A DNA stretch of 64,000 nucleotides from Terebella lapidaria (GCA_949152475.1 OX424562.1:22320209-22384208); one strand, 5' to 3'. Shown: positions 1 to 11,605, counted from the stretch's first letter. Numbers and translations are program-made. The notes: generated by a model not told the origin, from the sequence alone.

Positions 1-877
1 CTTACTCCTGAAATGCTTTTGTAACACTGGTTAATGCCACACGTGGGAGTAATTATTCCAACTAAATGCACTTTGTCAATACTGGTGTGAGCAAATATGT
101 CATCACGACGTTGTGGTTGTAAATGAAATTTAATCGTAATTATCGTTCCTTGCAATGACAATTTTATTTCAGGTTTCATACACTAGACCGCATTGTGATC
201 AATGGTTCGCATAATCATAATCATTTTATTGACAATTTCAAACATAATATTGGAGTCTTTTCTTCGCTGGTGTGTCTTCGGGGATAATACACCGAACTCA
301 CATGCCATCACCAGTCATTCTCGAGATTATATCAAGCCCAGAATGACAAAGTTTAGTTCTTCCTGACACAGTTCTTGACGCCTATTTTATCAAATCCTCT
401 TGTAGAATACCTATTTCATCACTAGTAAATTAAATTTTCTTGTAATTAGATTTTTTAATGTGATATGTAGAGCAGTATTTTGCCACAATGCTGTTCGAGA
501 CATGACAGCATGAAGTGTCCTCTACATTAGAGCAAACTTATTCTGCCGTGTATATGTCATTATACTGTTCATCACATTTTGTCCTGGTTGCTCCATTCGC
601 TGGTGATCCTCATATTCTGGTGTCAGAAGCTATTGGATGTAAATCAATCGAATAAAAACGAATCCTCGTCTCTAAGCATGATACTAATTCACAGCGATGG
701 TGTTGGCTAGATGAATCTGCGGGAGCAGAACTTGGAGGAGAATTCCTGGTTACTATTTTTGTGTGTGACACATTCATATTTTGATTGCACAGTAAACGCG
801 ATACAGAAAAAAAGATACAAGGCAGTTCCGATAAGTTATACTTAACAACAAGTTGTTCCACGTGGTCCACGTTGGCA
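1..877. other. Spacer; diverged direct copy of 12030-13250
   Basis: No gene is supported here. The first 600 bases match the spacer at about 12030-13250 in the same order: a shared stretch around the phrase 'caggtttcata' at 172, and again around 'gagattatatc' at 323. So the window opens inside another copy of the receptor cassette. Short reading frames here are not conserved in the other copy. Confidence 0.6.
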
Positions 878-1859
878 TTAATTTGTGGGGCGTTTACAAA
901 TGAAAAGTTGAATATATGCATTCCTATACTCCTTGATGACTCCTGCATATATTGTTGTGTTGATGGCAGAGGTAAAGCATCCAATACTGCTAAACAAACT
1001 GGCGATTGCATGGAACATAATGGAGGTTAGACTCTCCAGAACGCCGGTGAGTTTCATAAGTACCAATATCATATATGGTGTCCAAAGAGCCAGGCATGCG
1101 AACATTAAATTGAAAACCATCACCACCGGCTTGGAGCGTGATTTTGTGACTGAGTTAGTAGGTAGTTCAGCACTCGTGATAGTCGTTGTTGTGTTCTGTG
1201 CAATATGCCTCCGATGCCGTCTAGCCACCAGGAAGAGTTTAACATAGAGAGGAGTGATTACCACAACACTTAACCAGAAAGCAATGAGCTCCAACATGTG
1301 CATGTGGTAACCGAACCTGTTGGTTCCGTCGTTCACACAAGGATCCTCTCGAGCCGCGAACCAGAAGGCCGTAGTCCCGTAGGTAACGATTGACACAGTT
1401 CAGAAAACTGCAAGCAACCGTCTGACAACTTTAGGAGTGAACTTCTCCTGGTACTGAACGTGATACTCGATAGCGATGTAGCGGTCGACTGCAATCAACC
1501 CAAGGTGCATCATGGATGATATGACCAGGATATGACTGGGATATGGATGATGATCTTAAGAATGTCTTCTATCAGATCATCACAAAGGAACTGTTGCTGG
1601 ATGAGCACGAAGCCCAACATGGAAACACCCGTGAGAAGGTCAGCGACTGCCAGACTGGTTATGAAGATGAGACTGACCGTCTGCAGTGGCGATTTCCAGC
1701 AATTGCTGTTAGGGTCAGCGAGTTTCCTAGCAACGTAGCCACGATGGTAATGACAATGAGTATGGTTCCAAGACCACGTAAAACATCGGCAGTTCGTTCA
1801 TCAGACAGTTCTGTTTATTCAGTTCTCGGATATACTCCAGGAACTGTGTGTTCTTCCAT
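878..1859 (-). pseudogene. Receptor A copy 1: class A GPCR pseudogene, inverted
   Basis: A full-length but broken relative of the receptor at 5874-6941, on the opposite strand. The start ATG (1857-1859) and final residues (...PTN, stop at 878-880) both align with the intact copy. Four breaks are visible against the intact paralogue: an early stop (TAA where the paralogue has TTA, about codon 15); a 1-base deletion after the first intracellular loop (CACCTGCAG became CACTGCAG); a 10-base duplication near 1515-1530, just before transmembrane segment 3's DRY region; and TGG to TGA at the tryptophan of segment 4. About 33 residues of the third intracellular loop are also deleted in frame. The upstream 300 bases of the A family are also present, inverted, so the copy arose by DNA duplication, not retroposition. 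The family has no introns in its coding part. Non-functional as a receptor with high confidence. Confidence 0.9.
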
Positions 1860-2230
1860 GGCGACTTGAAATATTGCTAAATATAACTTTGTAAATTTGA
1901 AGATTTATCAGAATCCCAGCCTGGTACATGTATTGGATTACGAATAGGTGTCTCCACAGAAATCACATGATTATATTTTGAATGACAATGTACTCGGTAA
2001 TCCTCTCGGCTAACGCCTCGAGAATAACCTCGTGTATGAGCCATACCCACGGGTGCTCGTGCTCTATCTACTACGAGTCGACAATGAACTACAGAATAAC
2101 GGAATATGTACATAATGAGACGTACATTAATGATGTAACATGAATTGGATTCGTAGTACAATTATTTGCCCCTTTCACTACAGCGTGCAAATAATTGTTG
2201 AGGCTATCCTGTAGAGCCATTAGCAAGGTA
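1860..2230 (-). promoter_or_regulatory. Inverted copy of the receptor A 5' flank
   Basis: About 370 bases upstream of the pseudogene start match, in reverse orientation, the flanks upstream of the two plus-strand A copies (5570-5873 and 14240-14547). Shared landmarks are a segment near 1905-1935 (GCTGGGATTCTGATAAAT on the minus strand) and one near 2160-2225 containing TTGCTAATGGCT. The conservation marks the duplicated block and may include the promoter; no TATA box is evident. Confidence 0.5.
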
Positions 2231-2599
2231 AACGTCGAGTCCATTACAGAGACGACCAGTAATGAGCAGCGTGGTTTTCTTTTGACTGCCGATGTTAGCC
2301 TTTTCGAGTTCAATTCTTCCATATGTGCGTTATGCAAATTAAGCATTCGTGATAGTCGCTGTACATAGGTAGGTATCAGCTACATACAGTTTACAAAATT
2401 CATATCAATAGGTACAATACACATACACATAATATTCAAGCAAAAAACTGCAGCACACACATGTACTATATTTGGGTTACAGACTTGGTGCCAGCACTTC
2501 CATCGAGCCTTTACATTTGATCCATCCAGATACAATGTATTAATATCGAGGCCGAAATTTAAGGCAGTGATCAAAATCCTTATCTTGGGCCAGAACACT

Positions 2600-4690
2600 T
2601 CTTAGAAACTGGCTGTCAGCCCATCTAAAATGGGGACTAGCATCATTCCGCAATGTTCTCGAGGCTTTTTCATATTCGGCCTGTCATATCAGTCCTCCAC
2701 AATGCTACTTTGTCATTTTCACTGAGCTGAGGAAGATCTGGATTCCTGATGAAATCATAAAATGTTTTTTTCCTCTGAATTTGGAGGTTCCTTAGAAAAA
2801 GTAGTTTGTGCATTCATTATTGAAGTCTGTTCAGTTATGACTTGATTACTAAGTATCATTTACTCGAAGTGCTTTCATGATATTGCAGTGAGCCCTACTT
2901 CGTTTCAAGCCCAGGGAGTAGCTGGTGTTTTTTTTTTCCTCCTGCTCTACCCAAATTGCCTTGGAGCATATCTGAGTTCCTTAAACCATGGCCAAGTTCA
3001 AATTATCTTTTTGTGCTTTGCAATGTTCAACTTCAACATGCAGTTCTGTATTATCTGGGGGAATCACCAATTGCCTATTATACACAGCCAGCTTGCTTTG
3101 GGCAATTTTGAGTTGGCCTCGCTCCCTACTAGCTTTCGTGATACCATATTGCATAGATACCTGCTTGATTCTATTCTTACATACCTCCCGTATTATCCGG
3201 GCAATCAAAGATATAAATTGAAGTTCAGTGACTGTGTTGTCAACCAGAATTGTCTTCACAAACTCCATAACATTTAATAGAACTTCCAGTAAGAAGACCC
3301 CTTACTACCAGGAGAGCAGCCATATGTCAGTGTAACACCTCGATGATCAGTGAAACCGAAATGAACTCTGTTACACTCAACAATCTTACCAGTGAATTGT
3401 TCATTACAGAAAATATAATCTATACGTCTAACAAATGGTTCACTTTTACGTTTCCATGTGTAGTCACGGTCATTTATATCGCAATGTCTCCACGTGTCAC
3501 GTGAATCTAACTAAGATACCATAATACAAAAGCCCCTACTTCTTTCTTACTATGATCACAGTTACTGATATTATCAAATAAGGGGAATCGCACAAATGAA
3601 ATCGCCACCTATTATAATATTACATGTAGAATTCTGACAAACTACTGATATTGTTGCTGCAACCTATTCATAGACTTCGATTTCACTCTGAGTATTTGCT
3701 GGGTTGTACACACAAAAAACAACATAGATGTCCTCTCGATCTTCAAACCCAACACCTGATAAACCAAACTCTATGGCTAAATATTTCACATTCACACAGT
3801 CAGTAGTTTTTGTTTTCAAAATCTCCTTCCATTCATCTACGATCTTTGCGTAATTGACCTATCTCCAAAGCCCCCAATAGTTGTCCGAGTTTCACAAATT
3901 ACGTCGGCACACTTCTCTTTGGCCAATAATAACGTTTGGCAGGATGCGTCGTAAATGACATAAAAACACTCGGACAAATGGGTTCGGCGATAGCCTTGCG
4001 AGTCGTTTTAGGCAGACCACGAATATTGATCGTTAGTACATTTAACATGATTCTATTACCGGAGCATTGGGGTAAGAAAAGTTTACGTTTGTGTTACCAT
4101 GACAGATCGTATAGCACTTAGCAGAGATCCCATCATATTGAATCCAGGCCATCGGGATGGATCCTGACGGAGCGAAGGGCGCTTGTTTAGTCCACTTGCC
4201 CGAAAGCTGTCCTGCGTGGCCTTTGCGAGGACCTTTGCGAGGATACCGGAAGTTAAAGACTCCCGGAATTGTGAACACTGTTTTGCCTTTCTCTCGAGGG
4301 TTGCTGTCATCTTTTTCAACTTGATTTTTTCCCATTTGTCGCTTTGTCCCAGCTGTTCTCCCAGTCTCTTGGCATCGCGTGGGTGATTGCTTGCTGTATA
4401 TCTGTAGCAGTTTGCACTCTGGAACATATGTTCGCTGGATTTGTATGTGGTTTTGTCATTATCACTTAGTTGGCAGGGAAAGAAATTTGATAAGAATCAA
4501 ATTCTCCCTTGAACACGAGAACGCTCTCATTTGGTGGTACTGGACAGAGGTCCGTGGTAAGTTTGTAGGAACCACAGTCGTTACAAGTCTTCACCTTGTT
4601 TGCACATCGTGTGCATTGTCAGGTTTGGTGGCTGTCGTCCTTACAAATCTCACAGTTGATAACCTCTTACAGTCGTAGTACAGAGTAATG
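2600..4690 (-). mobile_element. Degraded LINE (non-LTR retrotransposon): ORF1 end, endonuclease, linker
   Basis: Read on the minus strand, three retrotransposon pieces lie in the expected order. About 4500-4680 encodes a zinc-knuckle-like CX2CX4HX4C (CEICKDDSH..., one stop inside) with further paired cysteines, typical of LINE ORF1. The ORF2 start follows at 4048 with MLNVLTINIRGLPK, the usual opening of an apurinic-type endonuclease. About 3960-3330 carries later endonuclease blocks: GGDF, DTWR, a YTW block, RIDYIF and TDHRG, the last being the catalytic SDH-type motif. Downstream to about 2600 is linker-like sequence with stops. No reverse transcriptase core was recognised. Several stops and frame changes make it a relic. 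The clade cannot be fixed by eye. It interrupts the receptor cassette spacer. Confidence 0.75.
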
Positions 4691-5569
4691 TCCACTGTGA
4701 TCAGTCACAAGGGGTCAGTCATGTCGAAGGTGGTATACATGGCTTGGGATTGGTCAACGACATCACGTAACAGAAGCGATTGCCGTCCAAGTATTTGCCA
4801 ACCATAGGGCTATCTTTCTGGGCTACCTGCACCTCTGAGACTAGGTTATGGTATGGTCTACAGAGGTACATATTTATGATCCATGATCATCAGGATAATA
4901 TAAGATAAAAAACGATGATGAGTGACTAATTAGATCATTTAACTCACATGAATTGTTAGCACTGCATAAACTACTGCTAGTTATGAATGATTAGATAGTG
5001 ACTATTGTGTTGTTGTGTATTAATGTGCAAATGTCCCCTGGTAGGCCTAACCATGTGAAAATATTTCGGAATAAAAGTTATCAATGAATGGAAATTGCTA
5101 ATAGTCCGCCACAATACATAACTATTAGGAGCTGATGTTGTTGCTTTTTTAACCAATTATTAGTATTTCGTTTGTAATTAAAATCGTGAATAAAATTTCT
5201 TTGGCAATTTATTTCGCGAACGTAAAAAAATAAAATAATAACGTCACAAATAAAATTACTCAAGAAAAATTAGTTCGTGATGTTAATAATTTAATTGCTT
5301 TCATATTAAAATTCATGATAAACATATTTATTTCACGAATAAATTTGCTTTGACAATTTGTTTGGCGAATATAATAATAATATCCACGAATTTAATTGCT
5401 TTAACAGTTTTATTTGAGAGGGAAATATTTGTATTTGCGAAATTATTGTTTGGAATAAAAATAAAAAATTAAAAAAAACGGACAAGTTTAAATCTTTTTC
5501 GAAAGAAAAACATTAGCAGATAGAAGCCACCGTACACTACTGATCATCTCTTTAATGAACCCAATGATT
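4691..5569. repeat. AT-rich cassette spacer with internal repeat (also at 7810-8100, 13620-14180, 17090-17440)
   Basis: No gene is seen. From about 4870 the sequence matches 13620-14180, and more weakly 7810-8100 and 17090-17440. A shared landmark is CTGCTAGTTATGAATGAT (4973-4990, 13711-13728), with the variant CTGCTAGGTATGAATGA near 17213. The repeat therefore lies on both sides of receptor A in each cassette and may have driven unequal exchange. From 5150 to 5460 the DNA is strongly AT-rich with recurrent TTCGCGAA-like and AATAAAAT words. Confidence 0.6.
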
Positions 5570-5873
5570 ACCTTGCTAATGGCTTCACATGATAGCCTCA
5601 ACAATTATTTGCATATAATGCTGTATTGAAAGGGACATATCATCATACAGCAAACACAGTGTATTTTACTGCACTAATGCACATCTCATTATGTACATAG
5701 TCAATATATACTGTTTTATTGTCCATAAAACATAGTACGGGTAACATCGAGGCGTCATTTGCAAAACTTCTGTGATTTGTGTGGGAAAACTCTTCGTGTA
5801 GTCCAATACCAAGCTGGGATCCCGATAAATACTCAGATTTACAACGTTATATTTCTCAATATTTAAAATCGCC
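5570..5873 (+). promoter_or_regulatory. Conserved 5' flank of receptor A (copy 2)
   Basis: The 300 bases before the receptor start are well conserved with 14240-14547 and, inverted, with 1860-2230, more so than the spacer further upstream. Shared words include GGGACATATCATCATACAG (near 5632) and ACAACGTTATATTT just before the start. It may hold the promoter and 5' untranslated region, or be simply part of the duplicated block. No clear TATA box or splice acceptor was seen. Confidence 0.4.
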
Positions 5874-6941
5874 ATGGAAGAACGTGCAGTTTCTGGAGTA
5901 TATACGAGCACTGAATTAACACAACCGTCTGGAGATGGTGCCGATGTTCTATACGGCCTTGCTAATATACTTAAAGGCGTTACACTCGTGGCAACGTTGC
6001 TAGGAAACTCACTGACCCTGGCAGCAATCGCTAAGAATCGCCACCTGCAGACGGTCAGTAACATCTTCATAACCAGTCTGGCAGTCGCTGACCTTCTCTC
6101 GGGTGTTGTTATGCTGTGCTTCGTGGTCCTGCACCTCCAGCTGAACTGCGATGATCTAATAGAAGACGTTCTGAGAATCATCATTCACATCCCAGTCATA
6201 TCATCCATGATGCACCTTGGGTTGATTGCAGTGGACCGCTACATCGCTATTGAGTATCACCTTTATTACCAAGAAAAAGTCACTCCAAAATTTGTCAGAA
6301 GATTGCTTGCAGGTTTCTGGAGCATGTCCATCTTTATCTACGGGACTACGGCCTTCTGGTTCATGGCTCGAGAGGACCCTTGTGTGGACGATGGGAACAA
6401 TGGGTTCGTGTATCACATATACATGTTAGAGCTCACTGCGTTCTTGATAAGTATTGCCGTAATCACTCCTCTCTATGTGAAACTCTTTCTGGTGGCTAGG
6501 CGACATAGGAGACAAATTGCACAGAACACAACAGCGACGCCACATGTCCAGAACATTGCGAGTTATCACGGACAGTCTATGAATGGTGTTGAACTGAAGA
6601 CCGTTACTCCTGTTGGCCAAGCTAGTGAGCCCAACAACATCACCAGTGCGGAACAACCTACTAACTCAGACAGAAAATCACGTTCCAAGCCAGTGGTGAT
6701 GGTTTTCATTTTGATGTTCGCATACCTGGCTCTTTGGGCACCATACATGATATTGGTAATTATGGAACTCACGGGTGTTTTGGAGATTCTAAGCTCTGCC
6801 ATGTTTTTCGGCCTCACTGACTTGCTAAGGAGTATTGGATTCGTCAACTCTGCCGTGAACACTGTGATATATGCAGCAGTCAGTGAGGAGTACAGGAATG
6901 CCTTTAAACAGCTATTCATTTGTGAACGTCCTACAAATTGA
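5874..6941 (+). CDS. Receptor A copy 2: intact rhodopsin-like (class A) GPCR
   Basis: A single-exon 355-residue seven-transmembrane receptor, expected in the plasma membrane and coupled to G proteins. Landmarks: GN at 44-45 in segment 1, LAVAD with D73 in segment 2, DRY at 121-123 ending segment 3, W149 in segment 4, P199 in segment 5, a 60-residue basic third loop (about 207-272), LWAP with W288/P290 in segment 6, and N329-x-x-x-Y333 in segment 7 (threonine replaces the usual NPxxY proline). C170 in the second outer loop may pair with C92. The position equal to 3.32 is I104, not Asp, so it is not a classical amine receptor. The ligand is unknown; melanocortin/adenosine-like or invertebrate orphan receptors are possible. 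The start is ATG in a good context (gccATGg) and aligns in all three copies. A receptor B pseudogene converges on it from downstream. Confidence 0.92.
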   Translation: MEERAVSGVYTSTELTQPSGDGADVLYGLANILKGVTLVATLLGNSLTLAAIAKNRHLQTVSNIFITSLAVADLLSGVVMLCFVVLHLQLNCDDLIEDVLRIIIHIPVISSMMHLGLIAVDRYIAIEYHLYYQEKVTPKFVRRLLAGFWSMSIFIYGTTAFWFMAREDPCVDDGNNGFVYHIYMLELTAFLISIAVITPLYVKLFLVARRHRRQIAQNTTATPHVQNIASYHGQSMNGVELKTVTPVGQASEPNNITSAEQPTNSDRKSRSKPVVMVFILMFAYLALWAPYMILVIMELTGVLEILSSAMFFGLTDLLRSIGFVNSAVNTVIYAAVSEEYRNAFKQLFICERPTN

Positions 6942-9115
6942 CTTTATGACACAGTATGAATTGAGATGTTGTCAGATGGGATTACTAATGTTCGGCAACA
7001 TGTGTCGGAGGTGTACGCTTTACAGACAAGGTGTTCATTCAAGACCATCGTAACGTCAATAATACTGATCACATCTTTTCTAAGAAATATTCAGAAGTAC
7101 AACTCAAATATAATGAGGTTTCAAACGAGAACATTTTAAAAATAGAATTACCATTATTTTTCCACAACATGTTTAATCATAATTATGTTTGAACATTCGT
7201 GTTTTGTTTCCCTTCTCCTGAATTTCTGATTTTTTCCTGTGCACGTTTTCCTGTGCGATCGTAATGTGAATGCAAACCATAATGTTTTATCATATAGAAA
7301 CACATTCTATATTTACCGGAAAATCTCTTCTGGATTTTGCTTTCACTAATAATCACCAACAATTGGACTACCCAGGACAAACCTGATGTATAATGACATC
7401 ACATGGCAGAATAAGTCTGCTCTAAGTCTGCTGTAATGTAGATTATACTTCATGTTGTCACTTCTTGAACAGCGTTGCGAAATATATTGGCCTATATGTC
7501 ACATTACATGTGATATACTTGGTCTACAAATGCAAGTCTCACTACAAAAGGATTTGACTTACTGGTGATAAACTAAATGCTCTGTGAAGAGCTCCATCAG
7601 GAAGAAAGTAAAATTATGGTATTTTGGATCTATTCGTGAGGTAAATAATTTCAACAGTGAATTTTCATTTATTTTATTGTTTTCGTGATATTGCTCATGG
7701 AAAAAAACATTTATTTTGCGAATAAAATATAATAAAATGCGAATATAATATGGATTGCGCAATTTACGTTTGAAAAAATTACCAATGTTGCATCAAATAT
7801 GGTTTATCAAAAGATATCCATGGTCCAAACTACTCCAAGATGAGAGATTGTGATGACTGAATAATTGGCCGATTTAACTCACATAAATTATAAATTAATA
7901 ACACAGAATAATCTGCTGCTAGGTTTGAATGATAAAATGATGGTGACATTCTTGCTGTTGTGCAACTCTCACGTGGTATGCCTAACTATGTGAAAGAGGT
8001 GTGTATTCATACGTAAAGAATAAGCCAGAATAGTTTTGAACTAAAAGTTATCAATGAATAGTCATCAATAGTTATCAATATTATAGTGTTATAATACAAG
8101 ACTATAAGTAGCTGATGTAGACATGAGCAGAATATTTGTAATATATATATATTCTGAACCAGACAACAGCAAACTGCGTTTGATAATCTTTATTGTTTGT
8201 GATCCAGAACATTATCCATTGATAATTTCAGATACGTATTTGTGAGGAAGTATAGAAATTGCAATAGTAATATATTTACTGCAATCAGTAATATATTTAT
8301 TGAAAACAACAGCTTCGAGACGCTTATCATTATACGAACTATCACATGGCTTATCATGCCACTGGTTATGTTGTAATAAGACAACTACAGTTGAAAAGGT
8401 TCTGAATATATTGTGAAATTCGAAAAATACCCATTAAATTGTTAGAATTTGAATACACATGGACATTTACACTGCTCGAAACATGTATGCAGCATTTGTT
8501 TTCACAAAGCCAGCTGTAATTAGAGATACCTATTATCGGAATATTCTACCCCCGAGACACACATCGTCACACTGAGGGATCTCGTGACACATATCTGAGA
8601 TGTCAAATACATCATTTAGCTTCACTCAGACATTGATATTCTGATACGTTTAGTTGCTTCTAGTAGCCTTCACGAGCAGTATTCGCGTACAGTTTTTTTC
8701 TTAAGAATTTCCTTTAATTTATGACGAAAAAATCGTCCTAATGATTTCTGATTGACGCTTTTTACATATCCATGTATAAACTCGAGGATATCGTGTTTAT
8801 ATACTAGATACCTTACACATATTTATAATTAAAATAGTACTCGCATACACAAGCAAATATGAAGGCGTTGTTGAAAAATATGTATCAGTAAGTTAGATCT
8901 CATAGTTTTGATCTTCGTTGTTTGTCATCAATTCGTTGGAAGTGCAAGAAGGCCAACAACCATTGCATCTAATTCTTCTCCCTGGACATATCTATGTACA
9001 CATCGTTTCATACATATCAATATACACATTCATGTATACATTTAAGCTCTCTGTATTGCCAAGACACATTCACAAAGCACCGGTATATATTGTATACAGT
9101 TCATGGTCAGGCGGT
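6942..9115. other. Spacer between receptor A copy 2 and the receptor B pseudogene
   Basis: No gene is supported. The stretch is collinear with 15616-19332 apart from two insertions present only in the latter (16263-16624 and 18049-18946). Because it lacks them, it supplies both empty sites, at about 7445 and about 8715. It holds one copy of the cassette spacer repeat (7810-8100) and a short TA run near 8140. Confidence 0.65.
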
Positions 9116-10082
9116 CTACACTCGAGCGGTTGTCCACGTTGTCTGTGGGACCTGGCTGAAATCCCCGTGTCTGGACCTTGGCGTACTTAGCCAGCGACTG
9201 CCACGATGTCTGTCTGAAATGCGTGCCCGTGATGACATAGAGCACGATGTTACAAGTGTATTGGGAGAGGCAAATCTCCTCCACGACCTTCCGCACCAAC
9301 AAGAATTGAAATAATGTCTGCCACTCAGGGTCACTGTGGATTCACTCGTCCGTCATCGTTGAATCTCGGGTGTGATGTGGATACTGTGGACGACACTAGC
9401 TGGAATCATGGTGAGTATCACGTAATCGAAACTGAAAGCAGCATAACGGTGGTAGCGTACGACCCAGATGAGTTTTGTCGGTTTAGTTGTCCTGGCAACA
9501 TTGCACAGCCACTGATTGACAACTTACTGACCTCAAGGAGAACAAGGATGTTAAAGACGAGGATGACGAAGGGCATAAGGAAGAACGTGAAAGCCTCTGT
9601 TGCCCAAGTCCAAACCGAACAGAGGGGGAGATCATCACCAACTTGAAGCCCTCTAGAACTTAACAGTCCTGCACATCGTGGTCACAGGTCCACAGGTAAG
9701 TCTGGATACAAAAGAGCAGTACACAAAACGTTACCAGGCAACGCACAACGATCATAACCCAGCGATTCGTGCAGTACTTCTTTTTCTGAAAGGGATGGCA
9801 CACACCTGATGTACCATTCCACTGTGAAGGCAATACCTAGCATTGGGGCGAGGTACTGGCCCAGGCAGTAGAAGAGAATGAACACCCCACATAAACCTGG
9901 ATAGTTCAAGGCGGGAGTGCTCCAGGCAAATTTCAGCTCCATAGGGATGTGAAGCAAAAGAAAGAAGAGGTCCGTGATTGACAAGAGTTGCTACGTAAAT
10001 GGCCGATGAGTTGTTCTTCCTCATCCTACTATCCAGCCATATCCGATCTGAAACGTGTTTCTCACTATAACGATTATTCACA

Positions 10083-10515
10083 TTATTATATACCTATGCG
10101 AGTTGTCCTATTGTACAGTATAGACAATCGATCGTGCGATTAATTCCTGTATTGGAACATACAGGTCATGTGTTAATTGCATGGCGTATCCGTGGCAACG
10201 CGCTCAGCAACCGGCGGTGTTTATACGTTTATATTCATGCGCTGGTAACCTGACTGTTTTGTAGGTCAAAGAATTGATAAAAACACTTCATGTCTTCGTG
10301 TAAATAATCACAAATTAATGTCAGAAAATGTAATAGTTTGCTTTCCAATGGATGCACATGTCATTGTGCGGTATATAATAATAAGTTAATCAACTGAATT
10401 CAGTGTTTGAGGCACTCGGTCGTGTCTGGGCCGCGGACGCACTCGCAAGCTCGTGCGTGCTGCGGCCCAGACCCGACCTCGGGCCTCAAACACTGAATTC
10501 AGTCGATTACCTATA
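10083..10515. mobile_element. Short non-autonomous Crypton-related element inside the receptor B pseudogene
   Basis: About 433 bases absent from the intact receptor B gene, where about 20307-20326 runs straight through. One end reads TTATTATATACCTA, the reverse complement of the right end of the Crypton transposon at 31961. The other end is a hairpin of 110 bases matching the hairpin at the Crypton's left end (28605-28731) in reverse orientation. An internal GGTATATAATAATAAG precedes the hairpin, as in the other copies. The middle, about 250 bases, has no coding potential. It is inferred to be moved in trans by the recombinase of a full-length element. Confidence 0.7.
10393..10503. repeat. 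Long hairpin (inverted repeat) of the Crypton-related element
   Basis: Positions 10393-10413 are the exact reverse complement of 10483-10503 (21 bases, including a palindromic ACTGAATTCAGT). The GC-rich centre folds further through CGGTCGTGTCTGGGCC against GGCCCAGACCCGACC. Compared with 28605-28731 the outer arms differ in sequence but both arms changed together (GAATTC-type versus GGATACC-type), so base pairing is kept. Confidence 0.85.
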
Positions 10516-10716
10516 AATATTGGATTCAGCGTTTTATCCACCATGTTAGCTTCAGGTTTAAAGGACTGTATCATGTCAACAACTGTATGGTAACGGTCAA
10601 ACGAGGTCACTACGGTTGTAAGCATCGTATTGCAGTCACCTGATGGGTTGATATACGCCGTAGGATAAATTATGCTCGATGTATTACATTGGAATCACCT
10701 GAGAAGTCATATTTTT

Positions 10717-11605
10717 GACATTAGAGCGTTGGGGGCGAAGCCCCCAACTCTCTACATGTCTATGTGCTGACTTTTTTATGGAGGTTTTATGCCAACCTAT
10801 CGACGCCCGTTTTCGCATGTAAACCTTTGTACACCTACTTCAAATGAGGATTTTCTTCGTCCTTGACATAAAATCTCTCGATTTGATGGCAAGCTTGGAA
10901 TATTCCACAGATATATAATGCATAAATTGATGTGTTAGGTTTGAGAAAATTACGCAAAATGGTCAGCTCGTCTGGAAAACGTCAAAATGGCGGAGCCGAT
11001 GGAAATTCACGTTCCCAGAATGCAAAGCAAATTTTACCGCAATGACTCGTACTTTGGAACGCACAAATTTCTGTGCAGCATTTGTGCATGCATGTACATG
11101 TAACCTTGCGTGTGGCATTCTTTGGCGTCATGAAGTAAACACAACGATTCGTCTGCGGTACCACGACTACATTTACTGTAATTGGACATATTTTATCACA
11201 TGACAAGGTGTTCCATGCTGGGTTGCGAAACCTTTTTATTTTAAACTGGTCTTTTAATTTGCTCAGTATGCATGTGTTATCTATATCATGATATCAGATG
11301 CAGATATTCCTCATAGTTTCCAATATTTTAAGGATATTTTATTGAGGTTCAATATCATTTTATCAGGCGTGTCTGTTTCATTGAGTTCAAAATGAATGTT
11401 TACTCATTAGGAATATGATTGAAGTAGGCCTATGTGTTTCATCATAATATACGGGAATGAATTGGAATCATGTGGGACATGATATGTTTCAACTTTCTTT
11501 TTTTATAAGGGGAGGGGGGGGGGGTGTAAGATATATTCAGGTCTCGTGGTGCTGATGGTGTGCTCGAGCTCTAATGTCGTCTCCCGCAGTTAGCTGCATT
11601 TTCTT
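10717..11605. mobile_element. Insertion with GC hairpin and short inverted repeats upstream of the receptor B pseudogene
   Basis: In the intact cassette (20511-20535) the sequence runs directly from GTCATATC to TTACCATTTGG. Here about 890 extra bases separate them. Near the left edge is ACATTAGAGC (10718-10727), whose reverse complement GCTCTAATGT lies at about 11569-11578. Next to the left one is a perfect hairpin GTTGGGGGCGAAGCCCCCAA (10729-10748). A G-run lies at about 11511-11524. No protein is recognisable. Read on the minus strand, the hairpin followed by CTCTAA and T resembles a Helitron-like 3' end. Confidence 0.55.

Larger units (their letters stand above)
9116..10670 (-). pseudogene. 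Receptor B copy 1: class A GPCR pseudogene, interrupted by a transposon
   Basis: A broken copy of the gene at 19333-20478, alignable from the stop position (9116) to the former start. The start codon is now ATT (10668-10670). The coding sequence is split after about residue 50 by a foreign block at about 10083-10515. The ERY motif ending segment 3 reads EWY. A TGA interrupts the third outer loop (MTDE-stop-IHSDPEW, near 9348). A deletion of about 23 bases shifts the C-terminal tail, and other frame changes lie between 9600 and 9850. Best remaining pieces: the segment 6-7 region (MLVRKVVEEICLSQY, with NIVLY) and segments 2-3 (SITDLFF, PMELKFAW). Non-functional. Confidence 0.9.

Noticed and set aside
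610..1011. 133-codon minus frame overlapping the end of receptor A copy 1
   Set aside because: It overlaps the pseudogene in another frame and has no counterpart downstream of the intact copies.
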